DNA of 64,000 nt from positions 64,448,763 through 64,512,762 of the forward strand of contig CM075773.1 in the NCBI GenBank assembly GCA_037974665.1, written 5' to 3'. The notes under the pieces were generated by a model. The model searched no databases. It was not told the origin of the DNA and worked only from the letters and a program-made list of their open reading frames with translations. This document shows positions 23,022-35,099 of this stretch, one piece after another (position 1 is the stretch's first letter; each line of letters starts with the position of its first letter). The DNA comes from Ehretia macrophylla. Its lineage: Eukaryota; Streptophyta; Magnoliopsida; Boraginales; Ehretiaceae. Position numbers and translations under genes: made by a program.

Positions 23022-26000
23022 TCATACAAAAGACCAGTTAATGAACATGAAGCATATGCAATGAGCATCTTCCTCCTCGTTCAACACTTTCCAAGCTACT
23101 GCTTTCTCGTATGAAATCGGCCGCCTCATGCTCGACAAACAGATACCACCTTGAAGACAAGCAAAACCCTGCATGCCGAAATGCAAGAATTTTAACTTAT
23201 GCAGTGAAGAAAATTAGTCGGGAAGATAAAATAAAGCTTTTAGAGCATAGTTTTGAATCCCAGTGAATCGACCGCATCGTAAGTGGTGATGAGAGCATAC
23301 AAGATACATTCTTAAAACACCAGAAACTACAATAACATGATGTAGTTTCGAACCAGGAAACCTCGGCTAATGCAACAATGAAAATGAGAAATTTTAGGTT
23401 GTTCCAGAGCCTAAAGAAGTTAACTAAATAAAATTTAACACTACTTTCGACTAACCATGCTAAATATGTGAGATAAGAAGTTCTTTAACCCACACTGTTA
23501 ATGGTCCATTTGACCACCTTCAAAGTTTTGAGCATGAAAATTTTAGGTTGAGGTCAGAACTTAAAAAGTAAAGTCAGTTGAGCCTCTGAAACAAGACGCA
23601 AAGCTTTCCTTCTCAAAGTTTGAAAAGTTTCAGAAGGAATTTGCTGGTCAAAATAGAGAAGGGAAAAGAAGCAACGTGCAAATATTGAAAATAGAACTGA
23701 GAATACCGTAGAAGCCCGACAGAACTTTCTGAATTGTCTATTGTTATTTTTCATATTTCATGTCGAACGGGAAGGAACAGGCTAAATTGTTCGGTTTAAT
23801 ATCTAAATAATTACAACTTATTCTCGCTACATAGTTCTAGGGATTTACTATATTGTTTCATTCAGTTAGAAATACAACTTATTCTCTTTACATAGTTCTA
23901 GGGATTTACTATATTGTTTCATTAAATTAGAAGTTTACTTCTATTAAGTTATTTCCTATTTAAAACTCTTTGTAAAAATCTATATAAAGAGGCTAAGCTA
24001 GAGTCCTTGGCTTCCTTTGATGAATTGAAATTGAGAACACCTTTGAGAGTTTTTTTTTCCCCTATTTTCTTTCTTTTAATTACTTCTCTTTTTCTTACCA
24101 GTCCTACATCAATATCTGAAGGAACGTACCTGTTGCATAATTTGTGGAAGTTCAGCAAACAGTGTCTTTCTTCCGTTGTCATCAAAGATCTTCTCCAGAG
24201 TAACGTCTTGGAGGGCAACTAAGGTAGTCTCGAGCATATCAAGTCCAGCCTGATTCGCAAATGTGAAAACTGGCAATGCCTGCATACATCATGTAAAGAA
24301 TATCATTACAAATTTTGCAACACAACGACCAAGATATATCTCAACTTGTGAAAGAAACTTTGCAAGTACAAATCCATCAGACGAAAAGCACGGTAGGTGA
24401 AACAATGTCACCTTCAGCAATGATGATAATCAATATGAATGATACCCGTACACCTCAGCAAAGATTAACTTATTGCAAAATCTAAAACCATTGAGAGACT
24501 GACCAATAGATTCAGATAAATGTACGAGACCCTATTAAAACAATTTAGGTCGTTGACCCAGATCTATCACCGCAAAATGTTCCATTCAATTGAAAATCAT
24601 ACATCGACTGCTGAGTCATGGATCTTTCAGAAGGTTACCCAAAATCTTCTCCTTTTTCTTTCAAGAATTTATATTATCAAGTTACCTCTGAATATGCCCA
24701 AGATTCATACATTTGTAAAAAAATTTACTTGTTTATTGAACCAATATTAGTTGAAACTAACGAAAGATCAGAGTCCTACCTTCAGAGAGCAACACAATAA
24801 AGCATCTGAGTGGTGCCAAAGTGTCTTGAGGATAGATTCACTTCCTTCACTAACAGGTTTGAGAAGCTCCATCCCTAAAAAGAACCTGCAATGGCAGATC
24901 AAGAACAAATCTAAATCAATAGAAAGTTCATGCAATGTGTGGGAGAGAAGGGAAACATAGGAGTTCCAAAATGTAAAACCGCTGTAACATTTCTAGCTTG
25001 GTTTGTACAAGTCAGAACTAAAAGTGAAACTAGTTCCTGAGATTACATATGGTGCTTTTTCCGCTGTTGGTTAGTGAGTAGAATGCACTACCTTCCCAAT
25101 GGTGCTCAAATAGTGTCTACTAAAGACAATATAAATGCTGATAAAATTCAAGTTATGCCGGGCAAGGTTGGAATATAGCGGGTGAGTATACTGGAAAGAG
25201 GAGTCAAATGTCACACCTGTAGCTCTGACAAATCCAACGAGCAAGGGTCTGTGCTTCAGGTGTGCCAGGCGGTGGTCGCAAAGTTCCAGGAGAACCAAGA
25301 AGAGATGGGGAGAGTGCCAATGCCACCCTTTGAACAGACGATATGATACTCCGAACATATTGCCGAGCCATGGCTGCTACACTTTCTTGAAGGTGGAGCT
25401 CAAATGCAAATTGAAATGCTATTGTCATGACTGATTTCGCACAACCAGAATGCCTAGAATAATCACTAGATGATCTGTTTGCAGTCGGTCCGACTTCAAG
25501 CGTAGAGGCAAGATCAAGTGTACGATTTGGACTTGAAGGGTCCTAAACCAATTTGTCAATGTATCAGCACAAGCCTGGGATGATGTAAACAGATACATAT
25601 TTCTGACTTAGATCATAGAAGATAACCACTCACCACTCTAGAATCAAGAGGAATGATACGGAATCCAGATGGAAGAAGAGGTGCATCATCAGAGAAGGAG
25701 GCATCTATTGGGGCAAAGATGAGTTCGGAGCAGGTGCCAATGGCATTCTCATCCACTCCGCTACAAAGCTGAGAATCCAGTATTAAAAGGATTCAGTGAC
25801 TTTCAAGATGTTGATGATAAATATATTTTAAAGCATACCACTCACTCAGTCTAAAGAGATCAGTTATGATGGTACAATTAACCGTTCGAAGCTATACATT
25901 TCCCATTAAGACATATATTAAAAAGAAGTGTGAAAGTTCCAGTAATTGTAAGAAAGTCAGAAGTTTTAGTGACAAGCAACTACTTTGGGTCGGTTAGACT

Positions 26001-29000
26001 TGCACAATCTTAAAGAGAATAGTGTAAGACTTACTTGCAAGAGAAAGATATCAGTCGGCATGATCATGTCTTCTCTGTAGCAGCCAATGTTCTCCAGCTT
26101 GATCACCTCCATGAACTGATTTTAAAGATGATTAGCAACAATTAATGCAAGAAAGTAATTTGCAATAAGCCATATTTGATGCTATATTATATTAGAATAA
26201 ATGACTGCAGACTATCAAGTTAGAAATAGTAAGAACTCCTTACCTCTTCATGCTCAATAGTCTGAGCCAGTGGAAGAATAACCTGCCCACCGTAAGTCCC
26301 AGCTCGAGACATTGGTAAACTACATGGACCAGCTTTCACAGCAGCAGCTGAGTAAGCATCAATACCACTATCTGCCCACTCTGATCTGTGTTCCCGCAGA
26401 AATCTTAATAGAATAGCAGGAGGCACATTCTGCAAGAATAGGGAGGAAACACATTAATGAAAAACACTTATGAAAATATGGAAGATAATCATGAGACTTC
26501 TATAATGAGGAAACAGATAATAAAAGAGGGTTGGATTTAGCAATAATGAAGAACTTAAAATCAATTATTTCTTAAAATAGATTAGACTCAAATGAAATAA
26601 TACCAAAAAGGATCTTAATGAGATATTGCTTTGAAGATCTTCATATTTATAGCTGTTACCCTCATTAGAGGAATGATTCCAGTCCTCATTAGAGGAATGA
26701 CTCCAGTCACCGACCATCATTGTGTACCACTGCCTACTACCTGATTGTGAAGTATGTCCACTCAAAGCATAAAATTATCTCTACCACTAAGATCTTACAA
26801 GTTCTTGCGATTTTGTAAATACAATTTCAGATGCATGGCATTCCTATCAATAGAGGGGAAAAAAGCATAGCACCGGCCATTCAACAGTCAAATTGCAGAC
26901 TGTATATAGATTGGAAGAATTCAAGCTTCAAAACCCAACAAAAGTGTATATTCTTTTGCATACAAGCATATGTGATATGCAAAGCATTATATCACAACTG
27001 CAGAGAAATGTGCCTCCTTGATTCTTAAATCTCCAATGATAATTCTAAGCAAATGAACTATAAGTCTTCTAATTACTTACTTGTAACAGCATGGATGCCT
27101 TCACACATAGCACTGCATTGTTCACAGCTGGAAACCCATTGGCGTAAGCAAAGTTTGTGCCCATCAACTTCCCAGGGGATAAATTCACTTGAACAGTTAC
27201 ATCATCTATACCATCACTATCCATGATAGACCATCCCTCATCTGTGAAACTATTTACAGCCTCATTGAAACCCCTGCAGAAAGAAGTAAACTTTTCATTT
27301 ATTCACAGAAAGAAAATTACGCAGGGAATTATATCAAGAACTAAACTACCAACCTGCTCATTCTTTGACCGAGTGCACGTAAAGCTGCAGGTCTTCTCCC
27401 CCAACTGGTCATGATAGGCTGAGAAACTTCTTGGGAAATTTGCCTCAGTTGTCGCAAAGCCTAAAAAGATAATGTTTAAAATCACTAAAAGACAATAATG
27501 GACTCGCTTCGAAAATATGTATATATGTACATCGATATATATTTATCCTGGTTCAGAGACGAATCTACAATTCTGTAATAAGAAATAGTAGTCTTACCGC
27601 CATTGTCGTTCTTTGAGAAAGAAGAATTGATGACTCATAAAGCGAGCGTAACACTTCAGGCACGCTCCAAGGCTGGTTAATACAGTAAGCCTTCGTCAAT
27701 TAATGAGGATAGCAAGCATAATTTGCAAGAAAATAACTAATTGTCTAACTCACCTCTAAATCCATATGGTCAACTATATGAATTATGGATCCACCTCCTT
27801 CACAGGGTCTTATCAGATAACCACTGGGTAGCATTTCAGCTCTAACGAAATGCTGCACTGATGGCATACTAGGACCATTCTGGGTGTTGTTCAAAGATCT
27901 CTCACAGATCTACAATGCAAAAGCAATTGATCTACTGTGACGAATTGTATAAAGGAAAAGGTATCCTATTTCAAGTTTTTATTATTTCCTTTTCTCTAGG
28001 TATGTATACTGTTTGTAGTACTCTAATCAGACTCATACCACAAGGCTGCCATCCTCCATAACAGATGTGTAGCGCAGCAACCAGAAGTCACGAGCTGGTG
28101 CCAAAGTAGTAGGCGCGTAAAGCTGTTCAAGCAACCAAAACAATGTTCAATAGCCATTGACCCCAAAAGTTCGACAACAACAATAAATACAGAGCAACAT
28201 ATTCCAACCTGCATGTAAAGTAGTTCAATGGTTCCACCATTGCCAGTGGATAATGCATTGATAACATCCACAGCTCTGCAGTCACGATACCACGAAGTTC
28301 GATCTTTGAGGATTTCAGCAACCTGGATCAAATGATACCCATAATTAATTTCTCCTCTCCCACTAAAAGAAAATTTACTGCTACCACGGGATTTTAGCAA
28401 AGGCTTACTCTTGTAGGTTCTAGTCCCACAAGGCCGCATGCACGTGATGCTATACCAGTGCAACCATGAGAAATAGCAATGATTCCAATGGAATCCGGAC
28501 CAGGCTGCAACAAAAATATGAGATTTTCATTTTCTTGCAGCACCACAGTAACGTATTTGTATGAATATGAGGCAGAAAGCAGAGATTCCAAAGGTGAAGA
28601 AAAGATTCAATAACAACATGCCTGGAGAACCTATTATTGCATAATAAGGAATATAACAATTCTGAAGCACAGGAAGTAAGCTTGAGTGCTTGACTACCAC
28701 TATTCTTTTCTCCTTACACTGGAAAATGCAATGATCAACAACTGATATTTTATGCTGAAAATTTTTACACTGTAATTGCTGAGAGGATCTCATTTTCAAC
28801 AAAAGCAGATAGATCCCAAAAGTATAGAAGTAATGCAACTGGGCTCTGTTTTTAAAATAAACTGATCATAAGGAAAACATAAAATGGAATGACAGAATAA
28901 ATTTTGTTCAAGGAAATAAAAGTTACTAGCCGAAGTACCAAACAGTGACTAAAACGAATGATTTCCAAGCTTATTAAAAACAACGTCAAATTCTTGATCA

Positions 29001-30239
29001 AGCATAGCTCAGAATGATCTCAAGATCTATCATACACTATGAAAAGCTGGCACAAATGCAAATAACAAATAAATATTTATAACATGAAACAAGCTTGTAA
29101 CCTTCATCCCAGGCATTTGGACCCACTCCACGGCAGTTCCAGTGGCCTTTGATAGAAACTCTGTTAAAGTCTCCTCTGCAATGGACAAGAGTCTAGGAAA
29201 ATAAAAGCACACTTGCGTAAGCAATATGGAACAATTTCAAAGAAGAAATGAAAGATTGACACAGAGAAAAATAGACATCCTCCACTAACCCTGCAGGGCT
29301 TGCATCTCTTGGAGGATGCTGAGGAGTCAAGTGATTCTGACCACTCGTCACCACTGATTCGCAACTATTATCTGTGGTGGCAAGGGTTGCCTGCAAGACG
29401 TAAGAAAAAGGTGTCACTCAAGGTTACACAGGCTTAATTTAGCTCTCCTTAATTCACAGAAGAAAACGAGGACAAGAGAAGCTTGTACGAAGTCTAACTC
29501 TATTATTTGATAATTTTGTCAAAACACTAAATGTTCATATTAAAATTTATGCAACATTTCAGCGTTCTAAATTTTAGAAGCTTCATGTTTGACATTCTTT
29601 GTCCACTTATGCCAACCAAAAAGTACATATAACCTACTGGGAAGAACCATAAGGCTATGAAGCAAAGCGATATCCTTCTTCCGAGAGCTCAAGAAGAGAG
29701 TAAAATAAAGAATTGACGACATAGAAAATAAAATAAAAAAGCAAGTGTTTACATTCTGGGTCTGTTGGCGGAAAAAACTATTCTCATACACCAACTGAGA
29801 AACTTGCTTCTGCAATCTATCATTCTCCTCCATCAAGAGCTTATTCATTGCTGTCAACTTCCTGTTCACAGCTTGGAGGCGAGACGCCTCTTTCCGCTGC
29901 TTCTCTCTACATCTGTACCGGTGAAAAAAATATGTAAAACACACACACCCCGATTGATAAACTAAAGTATTTGAATTCTCAAGAAATTCAACAAATATCA
30001 AATTTATTAGCCGCATTATACCTTCTATTCTGAAACCATACTTTGATCTGCTTAGGCTCGATGTTGGCAAGGATCGGACATTCCCGAATCAGCTGCTGCC
30101 GACGAAGCGAACTAGGCTTTGGACATTCATGGTACAACCTTTCCAGAGCCTCTACCTGCTCCGGCGTGTACCTCACATACTTCCCGTTATCCAACCCCAT
30201 TTTGCTGCTGTCTTTGCAGGCCGAGGTCACCGCCATCAT
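23022..30239 (-). CDS. HB8-like: Class III HD-Zip transcription factor, ATHB-8/ATHB-15 clade
   Basis: Eighteen exons join in phase to about 840 residues: 30239-30022, 29912-29753, 29390-29290, 29192-29102, 28504-28409, 28322-28209, 28122-28039, 27909-27754, 27672-27598, 27460-27354, 27273-27081, 26429-26244, 26115-26035, 25768-25634, 25542-25217, 24885-24780, 24279-24130, 23168-23022. Order: homeodomain (residues 16-78; PKQIKVWFQNRR), leucine zipper (80-120), START (about 155-375), conserved middle, MEKHLA (about 690-840) ending FINWSFV. Such nuclear factors specify procambium, xylem and adaxial fate. Phrases such as PWSVPEVLRSLYESS and SGVDENA lean to ATHB-8. Tandem ATGs at 30239 and 30236; the second matches the family MAVTSACKD start. 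Oddity: SSMRRP where relatives have SSMGRP. Confidence 0.97.
23813..23934. repeat. 61-bp tandem duplication in HD-Zip III intron 17
   Basis: ACAACTTATTCTC begins a 61-bp unit at 23813 that repeats at 23874 with a few differences, including the shared phrase TAGTTCTAGGGATTTACTAT. It lies within the 961-bp intron 17. Confidence 0.85.
26661..26707. repeat. 22-23 bp tandem duplication in HD-Zip III intron 11
   Basis: CTCATTAGAGGAATGATTCC is followed at once by a second copy with one difference (GACTCC). Intron 11 spans 27080-26430. Confidence 0.75.
28495..28504 (-). promoter_or_regulatory. miR165/166 target site, 3' half (start of exon 5)
   Basis: Exon 5 begins CCTGGTCCGG, completing the 21-nt site with the end of exon 4 across a 597-bp intron (29101-28505). 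The match to the conserved family site is complete, so this allele should be sensitive to the microRNA. Confidence 0.93.
29102..29112 (-). promoter_or_regulatory. miR165/166 target site, 5' half (end of exon 4)
   Basis: Exon 4 ends CTGGGATGAAG, the first eleven bases of the miR165/166 complementary site, encoding part of the START-domain peptide PGMKPGP. The donor GT follows at once. The site is assembled only in spliced mRNA. Confidence 0.93.
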
Positions 30240-31700
30240 CACTTCAAGATCAAAATTCACGAGAACTTCAAATGGCAAAAAACAAAAATAAAAACAAAAA
30301 CAAGAAGAAAACCCCTTCTTTTTCGTCTAACAAATTAAACAACTCCTGAAAAGAAATAAAGATTCCAGCATCATCTAAACCCGAAACTGCGATGTGCTAT
30401 CCCCAATATGAATTTCAGAAATTATATTGATTCCCAAACATCCCCTCTTGCAAAAGTCACAAAAGCCTATATATTCTTCTGTATTCAAATTTTGAGAAAT
30501 TCTCTTCTTTTTTTTCACTTTTCCCAAGAAAGAAAACAAGGTAAAGAAACAAATTTCCTTCCTTTTTCAAAGATTCATGCACTTTTCAACTGAAAGAAAC
30601 TTAACACTTTTGACTCAACCTGAAATTTCCAGATCAACTTAAAGAAATTCTCTTTCTTTTTTCACTAAATAAACTCTAGAACAATCCTATCACATAAAGT
30701 TGATGAATTTAAACCCTCCTCATCACTTAAGTAGCTCTGATGTGCTTTTCTATGTCCAGTGTGTGTGTGTGTGTCAACATATACACACACCAACACATAT
30801 ATAAAACAATCCACATGGATAAATGTTTCAACAAAACTATTATTTTAAAGACTTGCATGTCTGAATCTATAGTTAAACTATGTGATGAAACTTGTGTCTG
30901 AAGCATTGAAAGTGTCAAACTCTTCAAATTCAAGAAATGTAAAGAGAAAACACAACCCACCACCAACAAGATATTTGTTATGTATTTTTATCTATCTTTT
31001 CATTGCATATTTTGTACATAGATGAGGAGACATGGTTTACCTAGTGTTTTATGAAGCAGTAAAAACGGTGTCGTATTCTTCCTCTTCCTTCCTCCTTCAC
31101 AACCACGCAGTGTCAAGCACGAAACATAGATCTTCCATCATAGGATAGCGCGCGTTAACAGTTAATGGGAAACCAAAAAAAAAGAAAACGATGTCGTTTT
31201 CTATCCTTCTTCCACACTCCTTGTTCAAAATCAATATATATTTTTCACCATGCACACGTCTGGATGGTTTTCAAAACACAACAACACAAAACCATTCAAA
31301 ATCTTGCAAAAAAAAAAACTAACTTATATAAATGTAAGCATATAATAAACACACACCCTTTTAAGAATATGTTAAGAGTTGTGTGTTATTTATATGTATG
31401 CATGTAGATAGAAATGATGTGAAGACTTATAATAATATGTTACTTGTAAGAGAGAAAGTTGAAAAGAGGAGTCACAAGTGGAGACCATTTTCTAGGATAT
31501 ATATCATTCTACTCTTGCTGTTTTTTTCTTTTTCTTTTTCTTTTTCTTTTTCTTTTTATGGTTTTGCTTTCTTACAGAAGCACTATTTCACTGTGTGTTG
31601 TATGTGTGTTTTAGTTTTGGAAGTATGGGAGTTAAAGAAATAGTGAGTTTGGACAGGTTTGTCTGTAAAAGTGCAGAATAAAATAGTGGCAGAGTAAACA
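30240..31700 (-). promoter_or_regulatory. 5' leader and promoter region of HD-Zip III gene
   Basis: Upstream of the start codon the DNA is pyrimidine/purine biased. It carries a GT repeat near 30763, two related motifs AACGGTGTCGTATTC (31065) and AACGATGTCGTTTTC (31185), and a TTTTTC repeat at 31526-31557. HD-Zip III leaders are usually long and often contain upstream ORFs, so transcription probably starts several hundred bases upstream. I cannot place a TATA box or start site with confidence. Confidence 0.4.
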
Positions 31701-33008
31701 GTTATTTAGTCTATTGATATATAATTTATTATATATATAAAAAATTATAAATTTAAATTTAACTAATTGCATTTTACTGTAATAGATTTCTCCTTAAAAA
31801 AAAACAGTCTCTCTCCAATCTGTTTGTGCTGTCTTCACATCAGAGTGGGGACACAACACCCAGAAAAAGCAAAATCCCACTTAGGTTTGTAGCGGTGTTT
31901 TGCAAGCCTGCTAATGTCCTTTTAGCAAGACAAGGTTGCTCTTTAGGTATGTCATGTCAGAGTTTAAATCTGTGGATAGATTCTAGGAGATATAAAACAC
32001 CAAAATGTTTTTTGCATAATGAGAATTAACTATACTAATTACTTTTAGTATGAGAGTTTATGATTCTTAATATATTATTATAATTAAATTTTGCTTTAGT
32101 CTTTTTTTTTTTTTTTATGTGCGATCAATCGTTCATGTGTATTTTATTCACATGTTATCAATTTTAAATCAAGTTACATATGAAAGAAAATACTAAAATA
32201 TACATTGAGAATCAATTTTTTAATAATATTTTGTTTGATGTAAAAAATAATTTGTATATAGTTAAACGATTTAGAAATAGAAATCTTAACAGATGTATAT
32301 GTAGAATATGAAAGGTTGATACAAGTATTTTGGTCTAAATTGTGAGACTATCAAATGATTTTAGGGTAAAATCCCATATATTTTAATAGATGACAATGGG
32401 TTTACCAAGGGTTTAGAGCATTCCTCTCTTGTATAATTTTGTGGAAGAAATAAAGCTCAAGCAATAAGATGAATGGCATGAGAGTAAAAATAATTGACAT
32501 GAGGAGACCATTTGCGTAAAGGGCAAATGCCACACCCACATATGTCATGCGCACGCGAAAATTGAGGAAAAAGAAAAAACAATCGATCGCTGAGTTGATA
32601 AAGAGAAAGAGAAAGCGACTGGATGTAATAGTATATAACTCGTTAAATATGTGATAAATTATGAGTTTGAGTCTGTTATATTGTAAGCTTTAAGTTTTTC
32701 TTGAATTTTTTTTTAAAAAAAGAGAAAGCGACTGAAAGAGGAAGAGTTTGTTTAGAGCGAATTCGAGTCTTGCTGATTACGTTGTACAATTTTAAACTTC
32801 TCATAGATAAAATTAAAAAAAAAAAAGAGAAATAGAAAGAAAAGAAGACAAAATAATGAGGTGCTCCGCATGCGCCTCGATTTATCTCGACACCACATTT
32901 CCTATATCTACACCATCATCATCATATCATCAACATCAAGCTTCCAATTGTATGTCACGCCATGACATATTCAGATGACACATATGATATAAAATGCTAT
33001 CTTTTTTT
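31700..33008. other. Intergenic upstream of HD-Zip III, no gene
   Basis: AT-rich, with small ORFs lacking domains. A few GAAAGAGAAAGCGACTG repeats occur near 32605 and 32720. No coding or RNA gene is supported. Confidence 0.4.
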
Positions 33009-33017
33009 CTTTTTTTT

Positions 33018-33410
33018 TAATAAATATCCAATTTGGTCTTTTATTTTTAGGGTTTGTGTCATTTTAGTTTTATTTTTTAAAATGTACTATTTTAGTCATG
33101 TATCTTTATCATTTGTCTCAACTTAGTCATTATCTTTCAAAATGTATCATTTTAGTCTCGTATCTTTATTATTTATCTTAACTTAATCTATATTTTTGTC
33201 ATTGTGGTCTATATTTATCATTCACCATTTTGAAAGATAAGGATTAAGTTGGGATAAATAGTAAAGATATGATTAAAATAATACATTTTGATAGATAAAA
33301 ACTAAGTAGAGACAAATGATAAAGATATAAGACTAAAATGGTACATTTTGAAAGATAAGAACTAAAATGGTACAAACTCTAAAGATAAGGGACTAAATTA
33401 AATATTTACC
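33018..33410. mobile_element. Foldback MITE, about 390 bp
   Basis: The two halves are inverse copies. The left arm has CATTTTAGT, CAAAATGTATCATTTTAG and TATCTTTATCATTTGTCTC; the right arm carries their complements in reverse order. Possible 9-bp TSD CTTTTTTTT (33009-33017 and 33411-33419), but in a T-rich setting this is weak evidence. Within each arm a roughly 55-bp motif is itself repeated. No coding capacity. Confidence 0.75.
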
Positions 33411-33689
33411 CTTTTTTTTATGGGATTCTTCTTTTTCTATTTTAGTGAGCAAGCTTTTTTTTATTATATTTTTGTTCCCCATTTTAGAGGGAGACATGTA
33501 TTTTCATCTCGTATGATGACATTTCAACAATCCTCTTATTGTAGAAACGCTTGTTTCATACAAGTTACGAACAAGTACGTCTCAATTTGAGACTATAATA
33601 GCACTATATATACTATGAAAAATTTATTAAGAACAATGATTTCGCAGTATAACAATACTATATACAACATAAAAACGATAGAGAAGAAT

Positions 33690-35060
33690 AATATATGGGA
33701 TGACAAGTGCATGGCAATTTCAACTTTTTGTAATTGTTATTGTTTTCTATAATTTTTTGATTTAGTTTTTTAGGACTTTATCAAGTTATTTTAACAAGAC
33801 TTTTAGTTGTTCATTTTAGGTCTTATTAGCTAGGTAGCTAATATTTAGTTCTAAGGTCTTTTAAAAAGGTTATTTTTAGCATATTCAGTTTAATTTCTAA
33901 CAACTATATATACCCTAAAGGTTTTTAAAAACAATTTACTTAGCAAATATATATATATATATATATATATAGCATGTAGTGCACCGATGAGAATAATAAA
34001 AAAGATTATTCATTATTCCCATCTTTGTGGATTCAAGGGTTCTCCAAGTAGATTCTTATGGTTGAGGTTTGGAAACATTTAGAGGACTCTAAATATTTTA
34101 ATTATGAGATAATTTTAGAAGTAAATTACTGGTGTTGAAGAATTTTCTCTTCAAGAGCAATGTGAAGATCTTGAAAAAGAAGTAAATTAAAGAAATTAAT
34201 GTATGATCTAATCACGATGATGCTGGAGTTTATATGGTCAATTCCGAAGTTTTGGTAGCTTTCGGACATGATGACCACGTTGAATGCAAGCACATGTAGA
34301 GGATTTTCATCGTACTATTTCGAACGCGTCATACAAATTGAGATATATAAATTTTGAAAAGTCCGTGTCTAAAAATTGAACGAAATAGTAAAGTAATAGC
34401 TCATCTTGAAGAAAAATTCTAAATTGAAAATTGAATTAGTATTCCCTTATCGCCTTTAATTTGACTAATCGGTGCATGACTGAGACATTATCGTTACATC
34501 ACATAACTTTCAGTTTAGGTGGATGGACTCGTTTAAAATGGTCTCATTATGAAGAAAGATGATTTTGATTTGAAAAGACGAGTTGAACCTCTTTTACATA
34601 TTGATAGTAAGAGATTGGAAATAGTTTTTTTTTTTTTTTTTTTTGGGGTAAATTCAAATACTTGAACATGTTGATTTTATAGGGATAACAATTGAAGGTG
34701 AGAACCACAAGATTTTGAAAAAGTCATCAAGATTTATTCAAAGTACGCATTTTCCTGGAATGGGTAATTGATACATGTGGAAATCAACACAAGAATTGCG
34801 CCTCAACTTCAGTTATTTGCTTTATCATGAGATTAATTTTCTTATTCTAGCCTTTTAGGATTTTATTTAGTTTAGCATGAATTTAAACGTTTCAATAAAT
34901 AACCTTAGTTCCTATTAGACAGCTATATTAGTTCAAACAAAACAAAAAAAATAAAAAGATAGCTATACTGTTTAGAAAAGTTCATAGATTATTTTCGAGC
35001 AACTATATGGGTTTTTTTTTTTTTTTCTTGTCTAGGTTATTTCACAAAGATTTGCCCGAG
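33690..35060. other. Possible degenerate LTR-type element
   Basis: Two diverged segments (about 33760-33900 and 34850-34935) share phrases such as TTTTAGGACTTTAT/TTTTAGGATTTTAT and TAGACAGCTATATTAGTTC-like text. They could be worn LTRs around about 1 kb with no recognisable coding sequence. A TA repeat lies at 33948-33971. Weak. Confidence 0.25.
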
Positions 35061-35065
35061 TAAGA

Positions 35066-35099
35066 AGAAAAAATATTTTACAGCAAACAAACGGAGCCT
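35066..35099. mobile_element. 3'-end fragment of the GGCTCCG MITE family
   Basis: AAAATATTTTACAGCAAAC followed by AAACGGAGCC matches the right terminus of the 1808-2278 MITE. The rest of the element is missing. Confidence 0.7.

Noticed and set aside
29988-30070. Reading through intron 1 as coding
   Set aside because: The homeodomain reads NRR and then diverges; splicing 30022 to 29912 restores NRRCREKQRKEA, the conserved sequence.
30240-30278. Upstream extension of the HD-Zip III reading frame
   Set aside because: The extension starts with TTG, not ATG; the first ATG is at 30239 and the family N-terminus matches MAVTSACKD.
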